The position numbers were made by a program, and so were the translations under genes. The notes under the pieces were generated by a model. That model saw only the letters and a program-made list of their open reading frames with translations, had not been told where the DNA came from and searched no databases. Of a stretch of DNA of 11,034 bases, positions 1-6,987 are shown in pieces; the stretch's first letter is position 1; the number at the start of each line of letters is the position of its first letter. Origin of the DNA: Proteobacteria bacterium UBA4656 (GTDB taxonomy: Bacteria > Pseudomonadota > Gammaproteobacteria > Xanthomonadales > Ahniellaceae); NCBI GenBank assembly GCA_002405525.1, contig DHLY01000141.1:10798-21831 (forward strand), given 5' to 3'.

Positions 1-1398
1 GCCGTCGGCGCGCAGGGTCGGCACCGGCAGGTTGTCGATCACGCCGCCGTCGACGTAGACCCGTCCGCCGTGGAACACCGGCGGCAGCACGCCGGGGATC
101 GCCACCGACGCACGCAGCCAGCGCCACAGCACGCCGTGGCGCATCACCGCGGCCTCGCCGCGCGTGAGGTCGGCGGCGACGCAGAAGAACGGCAGCGGCA
201 GGTCCTCGATCTCGCGCTCGCCGTAGGCTTCGCGCAGCAATCGGCTGACCTTGCGCCCGGACACCAGCGACACGAACGGGATGGTGCGGTCCGACAGCGG
301 GTTGGTGGTGACGAAAGAGCGCCGGTAAACGTCGGTCATCTCCGCCACCGACCAGTCCGCGGCCACGCCGGCGCCGATGATGGCGCCGATGCTGGTGCCG
401 CCGACCGCGTCGATGGTGATCCCGGCCTCGCGCAGGGCGCGCACCACGCCGATGTGGGCGAAGCCGCGCGCGCCGCCGCCCGACAGCACCAGGCCCACTG
501 CGCGGCCGGTGGCCAGGCGTGCGACCCGCGGCCAGTCGGATGCATCGCGCACGTGGTGCAGGCGGGCGCCGGGCCGGCGCAGGCGCCAGCGGCGGCCGGC
601 GCCGAGGCGCGGCTTGCCTTCGTGCAGCAGCACCAGGTGCTCGGGGCGCGCCAGCAGGGCGGCGCCCCCGGAGCGCAGTTCGGTGTCGGGCGCGGGTTCG
701 CCGCCGGCAGCAGCGAGGAACAGCAGGGCATCGGCCTGGCGCAGGCACAGCGCGCGCCATTCGGTGTCGTGCGCATCGCCGACGTACAGCACGGTGCGGT
801 GCGCCGCCTCGAGCTGGTTCAGGCCGGCCGGATCGCGCGCGCCGCCACTGGCGGCATCCAGCACCGCGACCGGCCCGTAGCGGCCGAGCGCGGCAGCCAG
901 GTGGCGTGCCGCCTCGCGCGCGTCGAGCCCCGGCGTCTGTGGCAGCAGGGCGAGCGTGCGCGGTCCCGACGGCACGCGCGCGCGGCCGCCGCCCGCGACC
1001 CGGTCGATCGCCAGCCGCGCGATCGCACGCAGCGCCTCGGGCTCACGCTCGACGAGGTGGTCGAAGTCGACGCGCGAGAGGCGCAGCACTTCGGAATCGC
1101 GCAGCGCGCGGACCGTGGCCCCGCGCGGGCGCCCGGTGATCAAGCCGGTTTCGCCGGCCGTCTCGCCGGCCACCACTTGGCCGAGGAAACGCGCCCCCGG
1201 GCCCGCCTCGAAGGCGCCCAGCGAGCCCGCGACCAGCACGTACAGTGCATCCGGCGCGCTGCCGGCCTCGAACAGCACCTCGCCACCGCGCAGGCGCAGG
1301 GCCTCGAAGCGCTGCATCAGCCACGCCCGTGCATCGGCCGACAGCCGGGCGAACCACGGCACGGCGTCGACGAGGGCGGTCCAGTCGGGGGCGGCCAT
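1..1398 (-). CDS. Patatin-like phospholipase with N-terminal cyclic-nucleotide-binding domain (C-terminus cut by window edge)
   Basis: An NTE/RssA-type serine lipid hydrolase; the family cleaves acyl esters of (lyso)phospholipids with a Ser-Asp dyad. The 466 visible codons run off the left edge. Residues about 10-125 form a cNMP/CAP-like beta-roll; the phosphate-cassette segment carries E83 and R92 (GET...PRGATV), the positions that contact the nucleotide in CAP-family domains. The patatin core follows: oxyanion motif SGGGARG at 306-312, nucleophile motif GTSIG with Ser336, and catalytic Asp450 in the DGG motif (YVDGG). All catalytic parts are therefore present; perhaps 100 or more residues are missing beyond the edge, judging from family length. 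The ATG at 1398 is the most upstream possible start, because an in-frame TAA lies three codons before it. No convincing Shine-Dalgarno is seen. It is transcribed divergently from prlC. Whether the nucleotide domain binds cAMP, cGMP or nothing cannot be read from sequence. Confidence 0.93.
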   Translation of the reverse strand, partial: MAAPDWTALVDAVPWFARLSADARAWLMQRFEALRLRGGEVLFEAGSAPDALYVLVAGSLGAFEAGPGARFLGQVVAGETAGETGLITGRPRGATVRALRDSEVLRLSRVDFDHLVEREPEALRAIARLAIDRVAGGGRARVPSGPRTLALLPQTPGLDAREAARHLAAALGRYGPVAVLDAASGGARDPAGLNQLEAAHRTVLYVGDAHDTEWRALCLRQADALLFLAAAGGEPAPDTELRSGGAALLARPEHLVLLHEGKPRLGAGRRWRLRRPGARLHHVRDASDWPRVARLATGRAVGLVLSGGGARGFAHIGVVRALREAGITIDAVGGTSIGAIIGAGVAADWSVAEMTDVYRRSFVTTNPLSDRTIPFVSLVSGRKVSRLLREAYGEREIEDLPLPFFCVAADLTRGEAAVMRHGVLWRWLRASVAIPGVLPPVFHGGRVYVDGGVIDNLPVPTLRADG

Positions 1399-1498
1399 GG
1401 CCGAAGCTTACGCGGCGGGCGCGGATTTGGGTCGGCGGTCGCTTGAAGGACCCGCGGCGCGCACCCATCCTTGCAGGCCCCCGCCCACGCGCCCCGCC
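1399..1498. promoter_or_regulatory. Divergent promoter region between the patatin gene and prlC
   Basis: This 100-bp spacer separates two divergent starts, so it should hold both promoters. On the plus strand a weak pair, TTGAAG (1443-1448) and CATCCT (1466-1471) with a 17-nt spacer, is the best sigma-70 candidate before prlC. It matches the consensus at only about seven of twelve positions. On the minus strand I see no recognisable box. The call rests on gene layout more than on motifs. Confidence 0.3.
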
Positions 1499-3538
1499 AT
1501 GTCCAATCCCCTGCTCGACGACACCGACCTGCCGCGCTTCGACGCGATCGAACCCGACCACGTGGTGCCGGCGGTGGATGCGCTGCTGGCGCAGCAGCGC
1601 GCCGCCATCGACGCGCTGGTGTCCGGCGCGGTCCCGCGCACCTGGGACGGCGTCATGCAGCCGCAGGAGGATCTCGACGACCGCCTTTCGCGCGCCTGGG
1701 CGCCGGTCTCGCATTTGCACTCGGTGCGCGACACGCCGGCGCTGCGCGAGGCCTACGGCGAGGCGCTGGAGAAGATCACCGACTGGGAGACCGAGCTCGG
1801 GCAGAACCGGGACCTGTACGAGGCCGTGCGCGCGGTGCGCGACGGCGCCGGCTTCGCCGCGCTGACGCCGGTGCAGCAGCGTATCGTCACCGAATCGATC
1901 CGCGACTTCGAGCTGTCCGGGGTGGCGCTGGAGGAACCTGCGCGCAGCCGCTACCGCGAGATCGCCAACGAACTGTCGAAACTGTCCACCGAGTTCGAGC
2001 AGGCCCTGCTGGACGCCACCGATGCCTGGCACCTCGACGTCGCCGACGCGGGCGCGCTGGCCGGCCTGCCCGATTCGGCGCTGGCGCTGCTGCGCCAGTC
2101 CGCGCAGGCGGCCGGCGTCGAGGGCTGGCGCATCACGCTGCAGCACCCGTCCTACGTTGCGGTGCTGACCCACGCCGACGACCGCGCGCTGCGCCACACG
2201 GTGTACGAGGCCTACGCCACCCGCGCGTCCGACCAGGGCCCGCACGCCGGGCGCTTCGACAACGCGCCGCGCATCGAGCGCATCATGGCCCTGCGCCACG
2301 AGGCCGCCGGGCTGCTGGGGTTTCCCAACGCGGCCGAGGAGTCGCTGGCGACCAAGATGGCGGCGGAGTCGACGCGCGTGCTCGGCTTCCTGCGCGATCT
2401 CGCCGCGCGCGCCCGGCCGGTGGCGGAGCGCGAGCTGGCCGACCTCGCCGCGTTCGCACGCGACACGCTCGGCCTCGATGCGCTCGCGCCGTGGGACGTG
2501 GCCTATGCGTCGGAGAAACTGCGCATCGCGCGCTACGCGCTGGCCGAGGAGGAACTCAAGCCCTACTTCCCCGCCGAGCGCGCGATCGAGGGCGTGTTCG
2601 CGGTCAGCGAGCGGCTGTTCGGGGTGCGCTTCGCGGCGCGCGGCGGCGTGCCCTCGTGGCATCCGGACGTGCGCTACTACGACGTGCTGGACGCCGGCGG
2701 CGCGGTGCTGGCCGGTGTGTACCTCGACCTGTATGCGCGCAGCGGCAAGCGCGGCGGCGCGTGGATGGACGTCTGCCGCACGCGGCGGCGGCACGCCGGC
2801 GGCGTGCAGCAGCCGGTGGCCTTCCTCACCTGCAACTTCGCGCCGCCCGCGGGCGAGCTGCCGTCGCTGCTCACCCACGACGACGTGGTCACCCTGTTCC
2901 ACGAGTTCGGCCACGGCCTGCACCACCTGCTGACCGAGGTCGATTTCCCGAGCGCGGCCGGGATCGCCGGCGTCGAATGGGACGCGGTGGAACTGCCCAG
3001 CCAGTTCATGGAGAACTTCTGCTGGCACCGCGGCACGCTGGATTTGTTCGCGCGCCACTGGCGCACCGGCGAGCCGCTGCCCGACGACCTGTTCCGCCGC
3101 ATGACCGCCGCGCGGCATTTCCACGCCGGGCTGTTCCTGGTGCGGCAACTGGAGTTCGCGCTGTTCGACTTCCGCCTGCACCTGGAGTACGACCCCACGC
3201 AGGGCGCGCGCGCCCTGCCGCTGCTGGAAGAAGTGCGGCGCGAGGTCGCGGTGGTGCACCCGCCGTCCTGGCACCGGTTTCCGCATTCGTTCTCGCACAT
3301 CTTCGCCGGCGGCTACGGTGCCGGCTACTACTCCTACCTGTGGGCCGAGGTGCTGTCGGCCGATGCCTTCGCCCGCTTCGAGGAGGCCGGCGTGCTCGAC
3401 CGCGGTACCGGCGAGGCCTTCCGCCGCGCGGTGCTGGCGGTCGGCGGCTCGCGTCCGGCGCTGGAAAGCTTCATCGCATTCCGCGGCCGCGAACCGGACC
3501 CCACGGCACTGCTGCGCAGTTACGGGCTCGCCGCCTAG
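1499..3538 (+). CDS. prlC: Oligopeptidase A (M3 family zinc metallopeptidase)
   Basis: A cytoplasmic zinc endopeptidase that degrades short peptides, including cleaved signal peptides, in the OpdA branch of family M3A. At 679 residues it matches E. coli OpdA (680) almost exactly and resembles it along its length as I recall that sequence. The active site is complete: HEFGH at 468-472 gives ligands His468 and His472 and general base Glu469; the third ligand is Glu498 in VELPSQ. The family segment KRGGAWMD lies upstream of it, and the substrate-contacting tyrosines fall in GYGAGYYSY (Tyr606 and Tyr613). The C-terminal FRGREP motif is also kept. The frame is open far upstream, so the ATG at 1499 was chosen by homology: MSNPLL aligns with the OpdA N-terminus, although the Shine-Dalgarno is weak. 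It is probably monocistronic, divergent from the phospholipase and convergent with the LysR gene. Confidence 0.97.
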   Translation: MSNPLLDDTDLPRFDAIEPDHVVPAVDALLAQQRAAIDALVSGAVPRTWDGVMQPQEDLDDRLSRAWAPVSHLHSVRDTPALREAYGEALEKITDWETELGQNRDLYEAVRAVRDGAGFAALTPVQQRIVTESIRDFELSGVALEEPARSRYREIANELSKLSTEFEQALLDATDAWHLDVADAGALAGLPDSALALLRQSAQAAGVEGWRITLQHPSYVAVLTHADDRALRHTVYEAYATRASDQGPHAGRFDNAPRIERIMALRHEAAGLLGFPNAAEESLATKMAAESTRVLGFLRDLAARARPVAERELADLAAFARDTLGLDALAPWDVAYASEKLRIARYALAEEELKPYFPAERAIEGVFAVSERLFGVRFAARGGVPSWHPDVRYYDVLDAGGAVLAGVYLDLYARSGKRGGAWMDVCRTRRRHAGGVQQPVAFLTCNFAPPAGELPSLLTHDDVVTLFHEFGHGLHHLLTEVDFPSAAGIAGVEWDAVELPSQFMENFCWHRGTLDLFARHWRTGEPLPDDLFRRMTAARHFHAGLFLVRQLEFALFDFRLHLEYDPTQGARALPLLEEVRREVAVVHPPSWHRFPHSFSHIFAGGYGAGYYSYLWAEVLSADAFARFEEAGVLDRGTGEAFRRAVLAVGGSRPALESFIAFRGREPDPTALLRSYGLAA

Positions 3539-3556
3539 GGATGGCGCACCCTGCGC

Positions 3557-3574
3557 GCGAGGCAACAGCCTCGC
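3557..3574 (+). terminator. Hairpin 18 nt after prlC, possible terminator or 3' end stabiliser
   Basis: GCGAGGC (3557-3563) and GCCTCGC (3568-3574) form a perfect 7-bp stem with an AACA loop, 18 nt beyond the prlC stop. No T-run follows, so it is not a standard intrinsic terminator. It could still mark or protect the mRNA 3' end. Confidence 0.3.
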
Positions 3575-3675
3575 CGCAGGGCCACGCCCGCGCGGCTGTC
3601 TGTCGGAGCGCTGCGTGCAGCGCGACCGGGCTGCCGCAAGACCGAAAAGCATCGCGGCGCACGCGCCGCTCCTAC
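3562..3675. repeat. REP-pair unit, copy A (tandem with copy B)
   Basis: The core at 3602-3675 (74 bp) is an inverted pair of REP-type palindromes. The left half begins GTCGGAG, then a hairpin GCGCTGC-GT-GCAGCGC; the right half has GCGGCG-CACG-CGCCGC and ends CTCCTAC, the inverse of GTAGGAG. Between them is a spacer containing CCGCAAG and GAAAAGC. The preceding 40 bp (3562-3601) is also repeated before copy B, so the repeated unit is about 114 bp. The GTCGGAG head differs by one base from the GTAGGAG of copy B. Confidence 0.85.
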
Positions 3676-3678
3676 AAC

Positions 3679-3792
3679 GCATCGGCCTCGCTGCAGCGCT
3701 GCACCCGCGCAGCTCTCCTGTAGGAGCGCTGCGTGCAGCGCGACTGGGCTGCCGCAAGCTCGAAAAGCTCGCGGCGAACGCACCGCTCCCAC
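3679..3792. repeat. REP-pair unit, copy B (tandem with copy A)
   Basis: The core at 3720-3792 (73 bp) has the GTAGGAG head, the same GCGCTGC-GT-GCAGCGC hairpin, the spacer with CCGCAAG and GAAAAGC, and a right half ending CTCCCAC. It lacks one A of copy A just after GAAAAGC. The right-hand stem is slightly decayed (GCGGCG against CACCGC). The leader at 3679-3719 is a diverged copy of 3562-3601, at an offset of 117-118 bp. The element ends 24 bp from the stop codon of the LysR gene, between two convergent genes. Confidence 0.85.
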
Positions 3793-3816
3793 CAGCCACC
3801 GGCTGCGCCGCGGTGC

Positions 3817-4839
3817 CTAGCCGAACCCGCTGACGCTGGCCAAGGCCGGGCGCGGCGTGGACGGGATCGGGGCGCCGCCGCTCCACACCGGCACCGCGCC
3901 GCCGTCGTAGTCGGCGTGGCGGTCGCCGGCCAGCCAGCGGCGCACGGCGACGCGATCGGCCTGCGGGGCGAGCGCGGCCACCAGCGCGTCGATCGGCGCG
4001 CTGAGCGCGCGATCGGTGCGCAGCGACAGCCACGTCGTGCACGGCGGCAGCAGGTGGTCCAGCGGCAGCACCACGAGGTCGGTGTCGCCGGCCTCCAGCG
4101 CCATCTCCGACAGCAGGCCCACGCCGAGCCCGGCGCGCACCCAGGCCTTGATCGAGGCCGCATCGTGCGCGCTGCCGGCAATCCGCGGCGACAGCCCGTT
4201 GGCGGCGAACAGCCGCGGCAGGCTGGCGCCCTCGCGCAGCGCCGAGGTATGGCCCACCAGCGGCTGCGCGGCGAGGCCGGCCAAGGTCGGGCGCGCGCCG
4301 CGCGCCAGCGCATGCCCGCGCGGCACCACCGCCAGCCGGCGCCAGCGCCAACAGGGCACCGCCAGCGGCGTCGGTCGGGTGGTGCCGGAGGTGCTGACCA
4401 CCGCGGCGTCCGCCTCGCCGCGCGAGAGCCGCGCCAGCGCCTCCTCGCGTTCGGCCGGCTGCACCTGGATCGCCACCTCCGGCAGCCCGGCGCGCAGTTG
4501 CGCCAGCACCGCCGGCAGGGCGTAGCGCGCCGGCGTGGCGGCCGCGGCCAGCGCCAGCCGGCCGCCGTTGTCGCGCTTGAGGCCGCGCGACAGGGCGCGG
4601 ATCGCATCGGCCTGGTCGAGCATGGCGCGCGCGCGATCCACCACCTGCCGGCCTTCCGGCGTCAGGCGCTCGAAACTGCGCCCGCGGCGCTGGAACAGGC
4701 GGAAACCCAGTTCGTCCTCCAGCTGCCGCAGCTGCTTGGAGAGACCCGGTTGCGTGGCGTGGATGCGGCAGGCCGCGAGGGTGACGTTGAGGCCGGCGTC
4801 AACGATGGCGACGAGGGCGCGGAGCTGGATCAGGGTCAT
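3817..4839 (-). CDS. LysR-type transcriptional regulator, CysB/Cbl subfamily
   Basis: A 340-residue DNA-binding regulator. Residues 1-60 form the winged helix-turn-helix with the CysB-like recognition segment TQPGLSKQLRQLEDELG (29-45); a linker helix follows, then the two-lobed effector domain (about 93-300). RYALPAVL (105-112) and VRAGLGVGLLSEMA (234-247) match CysB landmarks. CysB proteins are about 324 residues; this one ends with a Gly/Pro/Ser-rich tail from about 308. The frame stays open to 5073 upstream, but MTLIQLRALV aligns with the start of CysB, so the ATG at 4839 was chosen. Divergence from the sulfonate-type transporter suggests it controls that operon and itself, with sulfur status or the imported solute as the cue; that is inference. 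Several positions that hold sulfate in CysB are changed here (see findings), so it is unlikely to be CysB itself. Confidence 0.9.
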   Translation of the reverse strand: MTLIQLRALVAIVDAGLNVTLAACRIHATQPGLSKQLRQLEDELGFRLFQRRGRSFERLTPEGRQVVDRARAMLDQADAIRALSRGLKRDNGGRLALAAAATPARYALPAVLAQLRAGLPEVAIQVQPAEREEALARLSRGEADAAVVSTSGTTRPTPLAVPCWRWRRLAVVPRGHALARGARPTLAGLAAQPLVGHTSALREGASLPRLFAANGLSPRIAGSAHDAASIKAWVRAGLGVGLLSEMALEAGDTDLVVLPLDHLLPPCTTWLSLRTDRALSAPIDALVAALAPQADRVAVRRWLAGDRHADYDGGAVPVWSGGAPIPSTPRPALASVSGFG

Positions 4840-5135
4840 GGCACGGACTCGGACGAAGGGCGGGCAGGGACGACGGCGACACCGGCTGGATCCGGCACCG
4901 ACACATCGCCATGGCCCCGCACATCGAACGAACGCGCACGTGCATGTCCCCGCCCGGGACGCATGGCCCGGGCATGGTTCCGAAGGTAACCGCGGGCGGG
5001 CCGCCGGTCCAGTGCGCGACGGCCCTGATAACCGCCCGTCATGAGCAGGCGCCGATCGATCATTTCCCGCCATGCCGGCGATCGCCCACTGTGCCGGTCC
5101 ACGCGCCGCCCCGGCGCCCCGACCGGAGACCTGCC
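4840..5135. promoter_or_regulatory. Divergent control region between the CysB-like regulator and the transporter operon
   Basis: This 296-bp stretch has no supportable gene and must carry both promoters. Visible structure includes two copies of GRTAACCGC (GGTAACCGC at 4985-4993 and GATAACCGC at 5027-5035), exactly 42 bp apart on the same strand. It also holds paired GCCCGGG palindromic cores at 4952-4958 and 4966-4972, inside a larger imperfect inverted repeat bounded by CATGTCCC and GGGCATG. GATAAC at 5027-5032 is the closest match to a -10 box, without a good -35. These are candidate regulator sites by position only. Confidence 0.5.
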
Positions 5136-6116
5136 ATGAGCCTCACCCGCCGCACCCTGCTGCGCGCCCTCGGCGCGCTGGCCCTGATCGCCGCCCCCGC
5201 CCTGCACGCCGCCGAGCCACCGGCCGAAGTGCGCCTCGACTGGGCCACCTACAACCCCGTCTCGCTGGTGCTGCGCGAGCAGGGCACGCTGGAACGGCGA
5301 CTGGCCGAGCGCGGCATCGGTGTGCGCTGGGTGCAGTCGCTGGGCTCGAACAAGGCGCTGGAGTTCCTCAACGCGGGCTCGCTGGACTTCGGCTCCACCG
5401 CCGGCGGCGCGGCCCTGCTCGGGCGCGTCAACGGCAACCCGATCCGCACCGTGCACGTGTATTCCCAGCCGGAGTGGGCGACCCTGGTGGTGCGCGGCGA
5501 CAGCCCGCTGAAGTCGCTGGCCGAACTGCGCGGCAAGCGCATCGCGGTGACCCGCGGCACCGACCCGCACATCTTCCTGCTGCGCGCGCTGGCCACGGTG
5601 GGTCTCACCGAGCGCGACGTGCAGCTGGTGCTGCTGCAGCACGCCGACGGCCGCACCGCCCTGCTGCGCGGCGACGTCGACGCCTGGGCCGGCCTCGACC
5701 CGCTGACCGCCGGCGCCGAACTCGAGCACGGCGCGCGCCTGCTGTACCGCAACCCCGCGTTCAACAGCGGCGGCGTGCTCAACGTGCGCGAAGCCTTCGC
5801 CGCCGCGCACCCGGACGTGGTGCGCGAGGTGCTCGCCGCCTATGCCGAGGCGCGCGACTGGGCGCTGGCCCACCCGGCCGAACTGACGGCCCTGCTGGCG
5901 CGCGAGGCCAAGCTGCCGGAAGCGGTGGTGGCGCGACAGCTCGAGCGCACGCGGCTCGACACCGGCGCGGTCGACGCCGCGCTGCAGGCGCAGGTCGCCG
6001 CCGCCGGCGAGGCGCTGCAGGCCGCCGGCGTGATCGGTGCCGAAGCCGACATCGACGCCAGCCTCGCGCGCCTGTTCGCCGGCGCCGACGCGCGCGCCGT
6101 CGCGCAGGCCCGCTGA
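5136..6116 (+). CDS. ssuA: Sulfonate-type ABC transporter periplasmic substrate-binding protein (SsuA family)
   Basis: The periplasmic solute receptor of the ABC importer that follows; 326 residues, usual for SsuA/TauA-type proteins. Residues 1-26 are a signal peptide with a charged TRRTLLR segment, a hydrophobic core and an AXA-like site (ALHAA/EP). The paired arginines also fit a Tat signal. The mature part follows SsuA landmarks: ALEFLNAGSLDFGSTAG (74-90), SPLKSLAELRGKRIAV (123-138), TDPHIFLLRAL (142-152), GDVDAWAGLDP (179-189) and an AFNSGGVLNV segment (208-217). The start at 5136 is supported by GGAG at 5125-5128, seven nt upstream. It is first in the cluster; the permease starts 25 nt later. 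Family membership points to alkanesulfonates or related sulfur compounds, but taurine, sulfate esters or nitrate-like anions are not excluded because no degradative enzyme is nearby. Confidence 0.85.
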   Translation: MSLTRRTLLRALGALALIAAPALHAAEPPAEVRLDWATYNPVSLVLREQGTLERRLAERGIGVRWVQSLGSNKALEFLNAGSLDFGSTAGGAALLGRVNGNPIRTVHVYSQPEWATLVVRGDSPLKSLAELRGKRIAVTRGTDPHIFLLRALATVGLTERDVQLVLLQHADGRTALLRGDVDAWAGLDPLTAGAELEHGARLLYRNPAFNSGGVLNVREAFAAAHPDVVREVLAAYAEARDWALAHPAELTALLAREAKLPEAVVARQLERTRLDTGAVDAALQAQVAAAGEALQAAGVIGAEADIDASLARLFAGADARAVAQAR

Positions 6117-6130
6117 CCCCCGCCCGCGAC

Positions 6131-6134
6131 GGAG
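6131..6134 (+). promoter_or_regulatory. Ribosome binding site deciding the permease start
   Basis: GGAG lies seven nt before ATG 6142 and four before an in-frame GTG at 6139. The better spacing favours the ATG. Confidence 0.6.
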
Positions 6135-6141
6135 ACCGGTG

Positions 6142-6987
6142 ATGGACGGCGGCAGCATCGCCCTCGACGCGGCGGCGGCGCCGGCCGGCATGCCGCGCGC
6201 GCGACGCCGTCGTGGATTCGCGCGCGCGGCCCTGCCCTGGCTGGTGCCGGCCACGCTCGCGCTGGGCTGGGAGATCGCGGTGCGCAGCGGCGCGGCCGAA
6301 GGCCGGCTGCTGCCGCCGCCCTCGCAGGTGTTCGACACCCTGTACGCGCTGGCCGCGAGCGGCGAGCTCGCGCACCACGCCGGCGCGTCGCTGGCGCGCG
6401 TCGGCAGCGGCTTCGCGCTGGGCGCGATCGCCGGCAGCCTGCTGGGTGCGCTGTGCGCGGCCGCGCCGCTGCTGCGCCGCGCGCTCGATCCCTCGCTGCA
6501 GGCGCTGCGCGCGATCCCGTCGATCGCCTGGGTGCCGCTGTTCATCCTCTGGTTCGGCATCTTCGAAGGCTCGAAGGTGGCGCTGATCGCGCTCGGCGTG
6601 TTCTTCCCGGTGTACCTCGGCGTGCTGGGCGCGGTGCTGGCGGTGGATCGCCGGCTGGTCGAGGTGGGCCGCGTGTTCCGCCTCGGCCGCGCGGCGCTGG
6701 CGCGGCGCATCCTGCTGCCGGCGGTGCTGCCGGCGTGGCTGCTCGCGCTGCGCGCCGGACTCGGGCTCGGCTGGATGTTCGTGGTCGCGGCCGAACTGAT
6801 GGGCGCCTCCGAGGGCCTGGGCTATCTCCTGCTGGATGGCCAGCAGACCGGGCGTGCAGCGCAGATCGTGGCCGCGATCGTCGCCTTCGGCCTGCTCGGG
6901 CGCGCCACCGATCTCGCGCTCGCCGCCGCCGGCGCACCGCTGCTGCGCTGGCAGGACGACTACGCGCGCACCCAGGAGGCGCCATGA
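6142..6987 (+). CDS. ssuC: ABC transporter permease, sulfonate type (SsuC family)
   Basis: The inner-membrane channel subunit of the importer, 281 residues of the binding-protein-dependent transport family. Hydrophobic segments lie at about 29-47, 88-108, 127-141, 144-168, 196-218 and 238-262, consistent with six membrane spans. A cytoplasmic coupling loop of the EAA type runs from about 172 to 197 (LVEVGRVF...RRILLPAVLP); it closely follows the SsuC version and would dock on the ATPase. A basic patch, RARRRR at 19-24, precedes the first span, as expected for a cytoplasmic N-terminus. The stop overlaps the start of the ATPase gene as ATGA, so the two are translationally coupled. The ATG at 6190 is a possible later start but has no Shine-Dalgarno. 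Substrate is not readable from this subunit. Confidence 0.9.
   Translation: MDGGSIALDAAAAPAGMPRARRRRGFARAALPWLVPATLALGWEIAVRSGAAEGRLLPPPSQVFDTLYALAASGELAHHAGASLARVGSGFALGAIAGSLLGALCAAAPLLRRALDPSLQALRAIPSIAWVPLFILWFGIFEGSKVALIALGVFFPVYLGVLGAVLAVDRRLVEVGRVFRLGRAALARRILLPAVLPAWLLALRAGLGLGWMFVVAAELMGASEGLGYLLLDGQQTGRAAQIVAAIVAFGLLGRATDLALAAAGAPLLRWQDDYARTQEAP
6974..6979 (+). promoter_or_regulatory. Strong Shine-Dalgarno of the ABC ATPase gene
   Basis: A perfect AGGAGG sits inside the permease coding end, four nt before ATG 6984. It confirms the overlapping start. Confidence 0.7.

Noticed and set aside
70..1446. A 458-codon plus-strand open frame opposite the patatin gene.
   Set aside because: The minus strand encodes a patatin/cNMP protein with all catalytic motifs; the plus-strand product is rich in Gln/Arg/Ala/His and is a shadow.
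956..1498. An upstream in-frame extension of prlC (total 860 codons).
   Set aside because: It overlaps the divergent phospholipase gene, and the translated extension is Arg/Ser/Pro-rich. OpdA similarity begins exactly at the ATG at 1499.
3535..3833. Small open frames on both strands in the convergent spacer, resembling short hypothetical genes.
   Set aside because: They are translations of the tandem REP units, with repeated SPVALHAAL-like peptides produced by the repeats themselves.
1043..4351. A 1102-codon open frame on the minus strand opposite prlC, spanning into the LysR gene.
   Set aside because: It is antisense to a complete, well-recognised peptidase. Its translation is low-complexity Arg/Ala/Gly/His with no family resemblance. 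Long antisense frames are expected when third positions are nearly all G/C.
4836..6710. A 624-codon minus-strand open frame across the control region and the binding-protein gene.
   Set aside because: It is antisense to the SsuA-like and permease genes, which have clear motifs, signal peptide and ribosome binding sites; the product has no recognisable domain.
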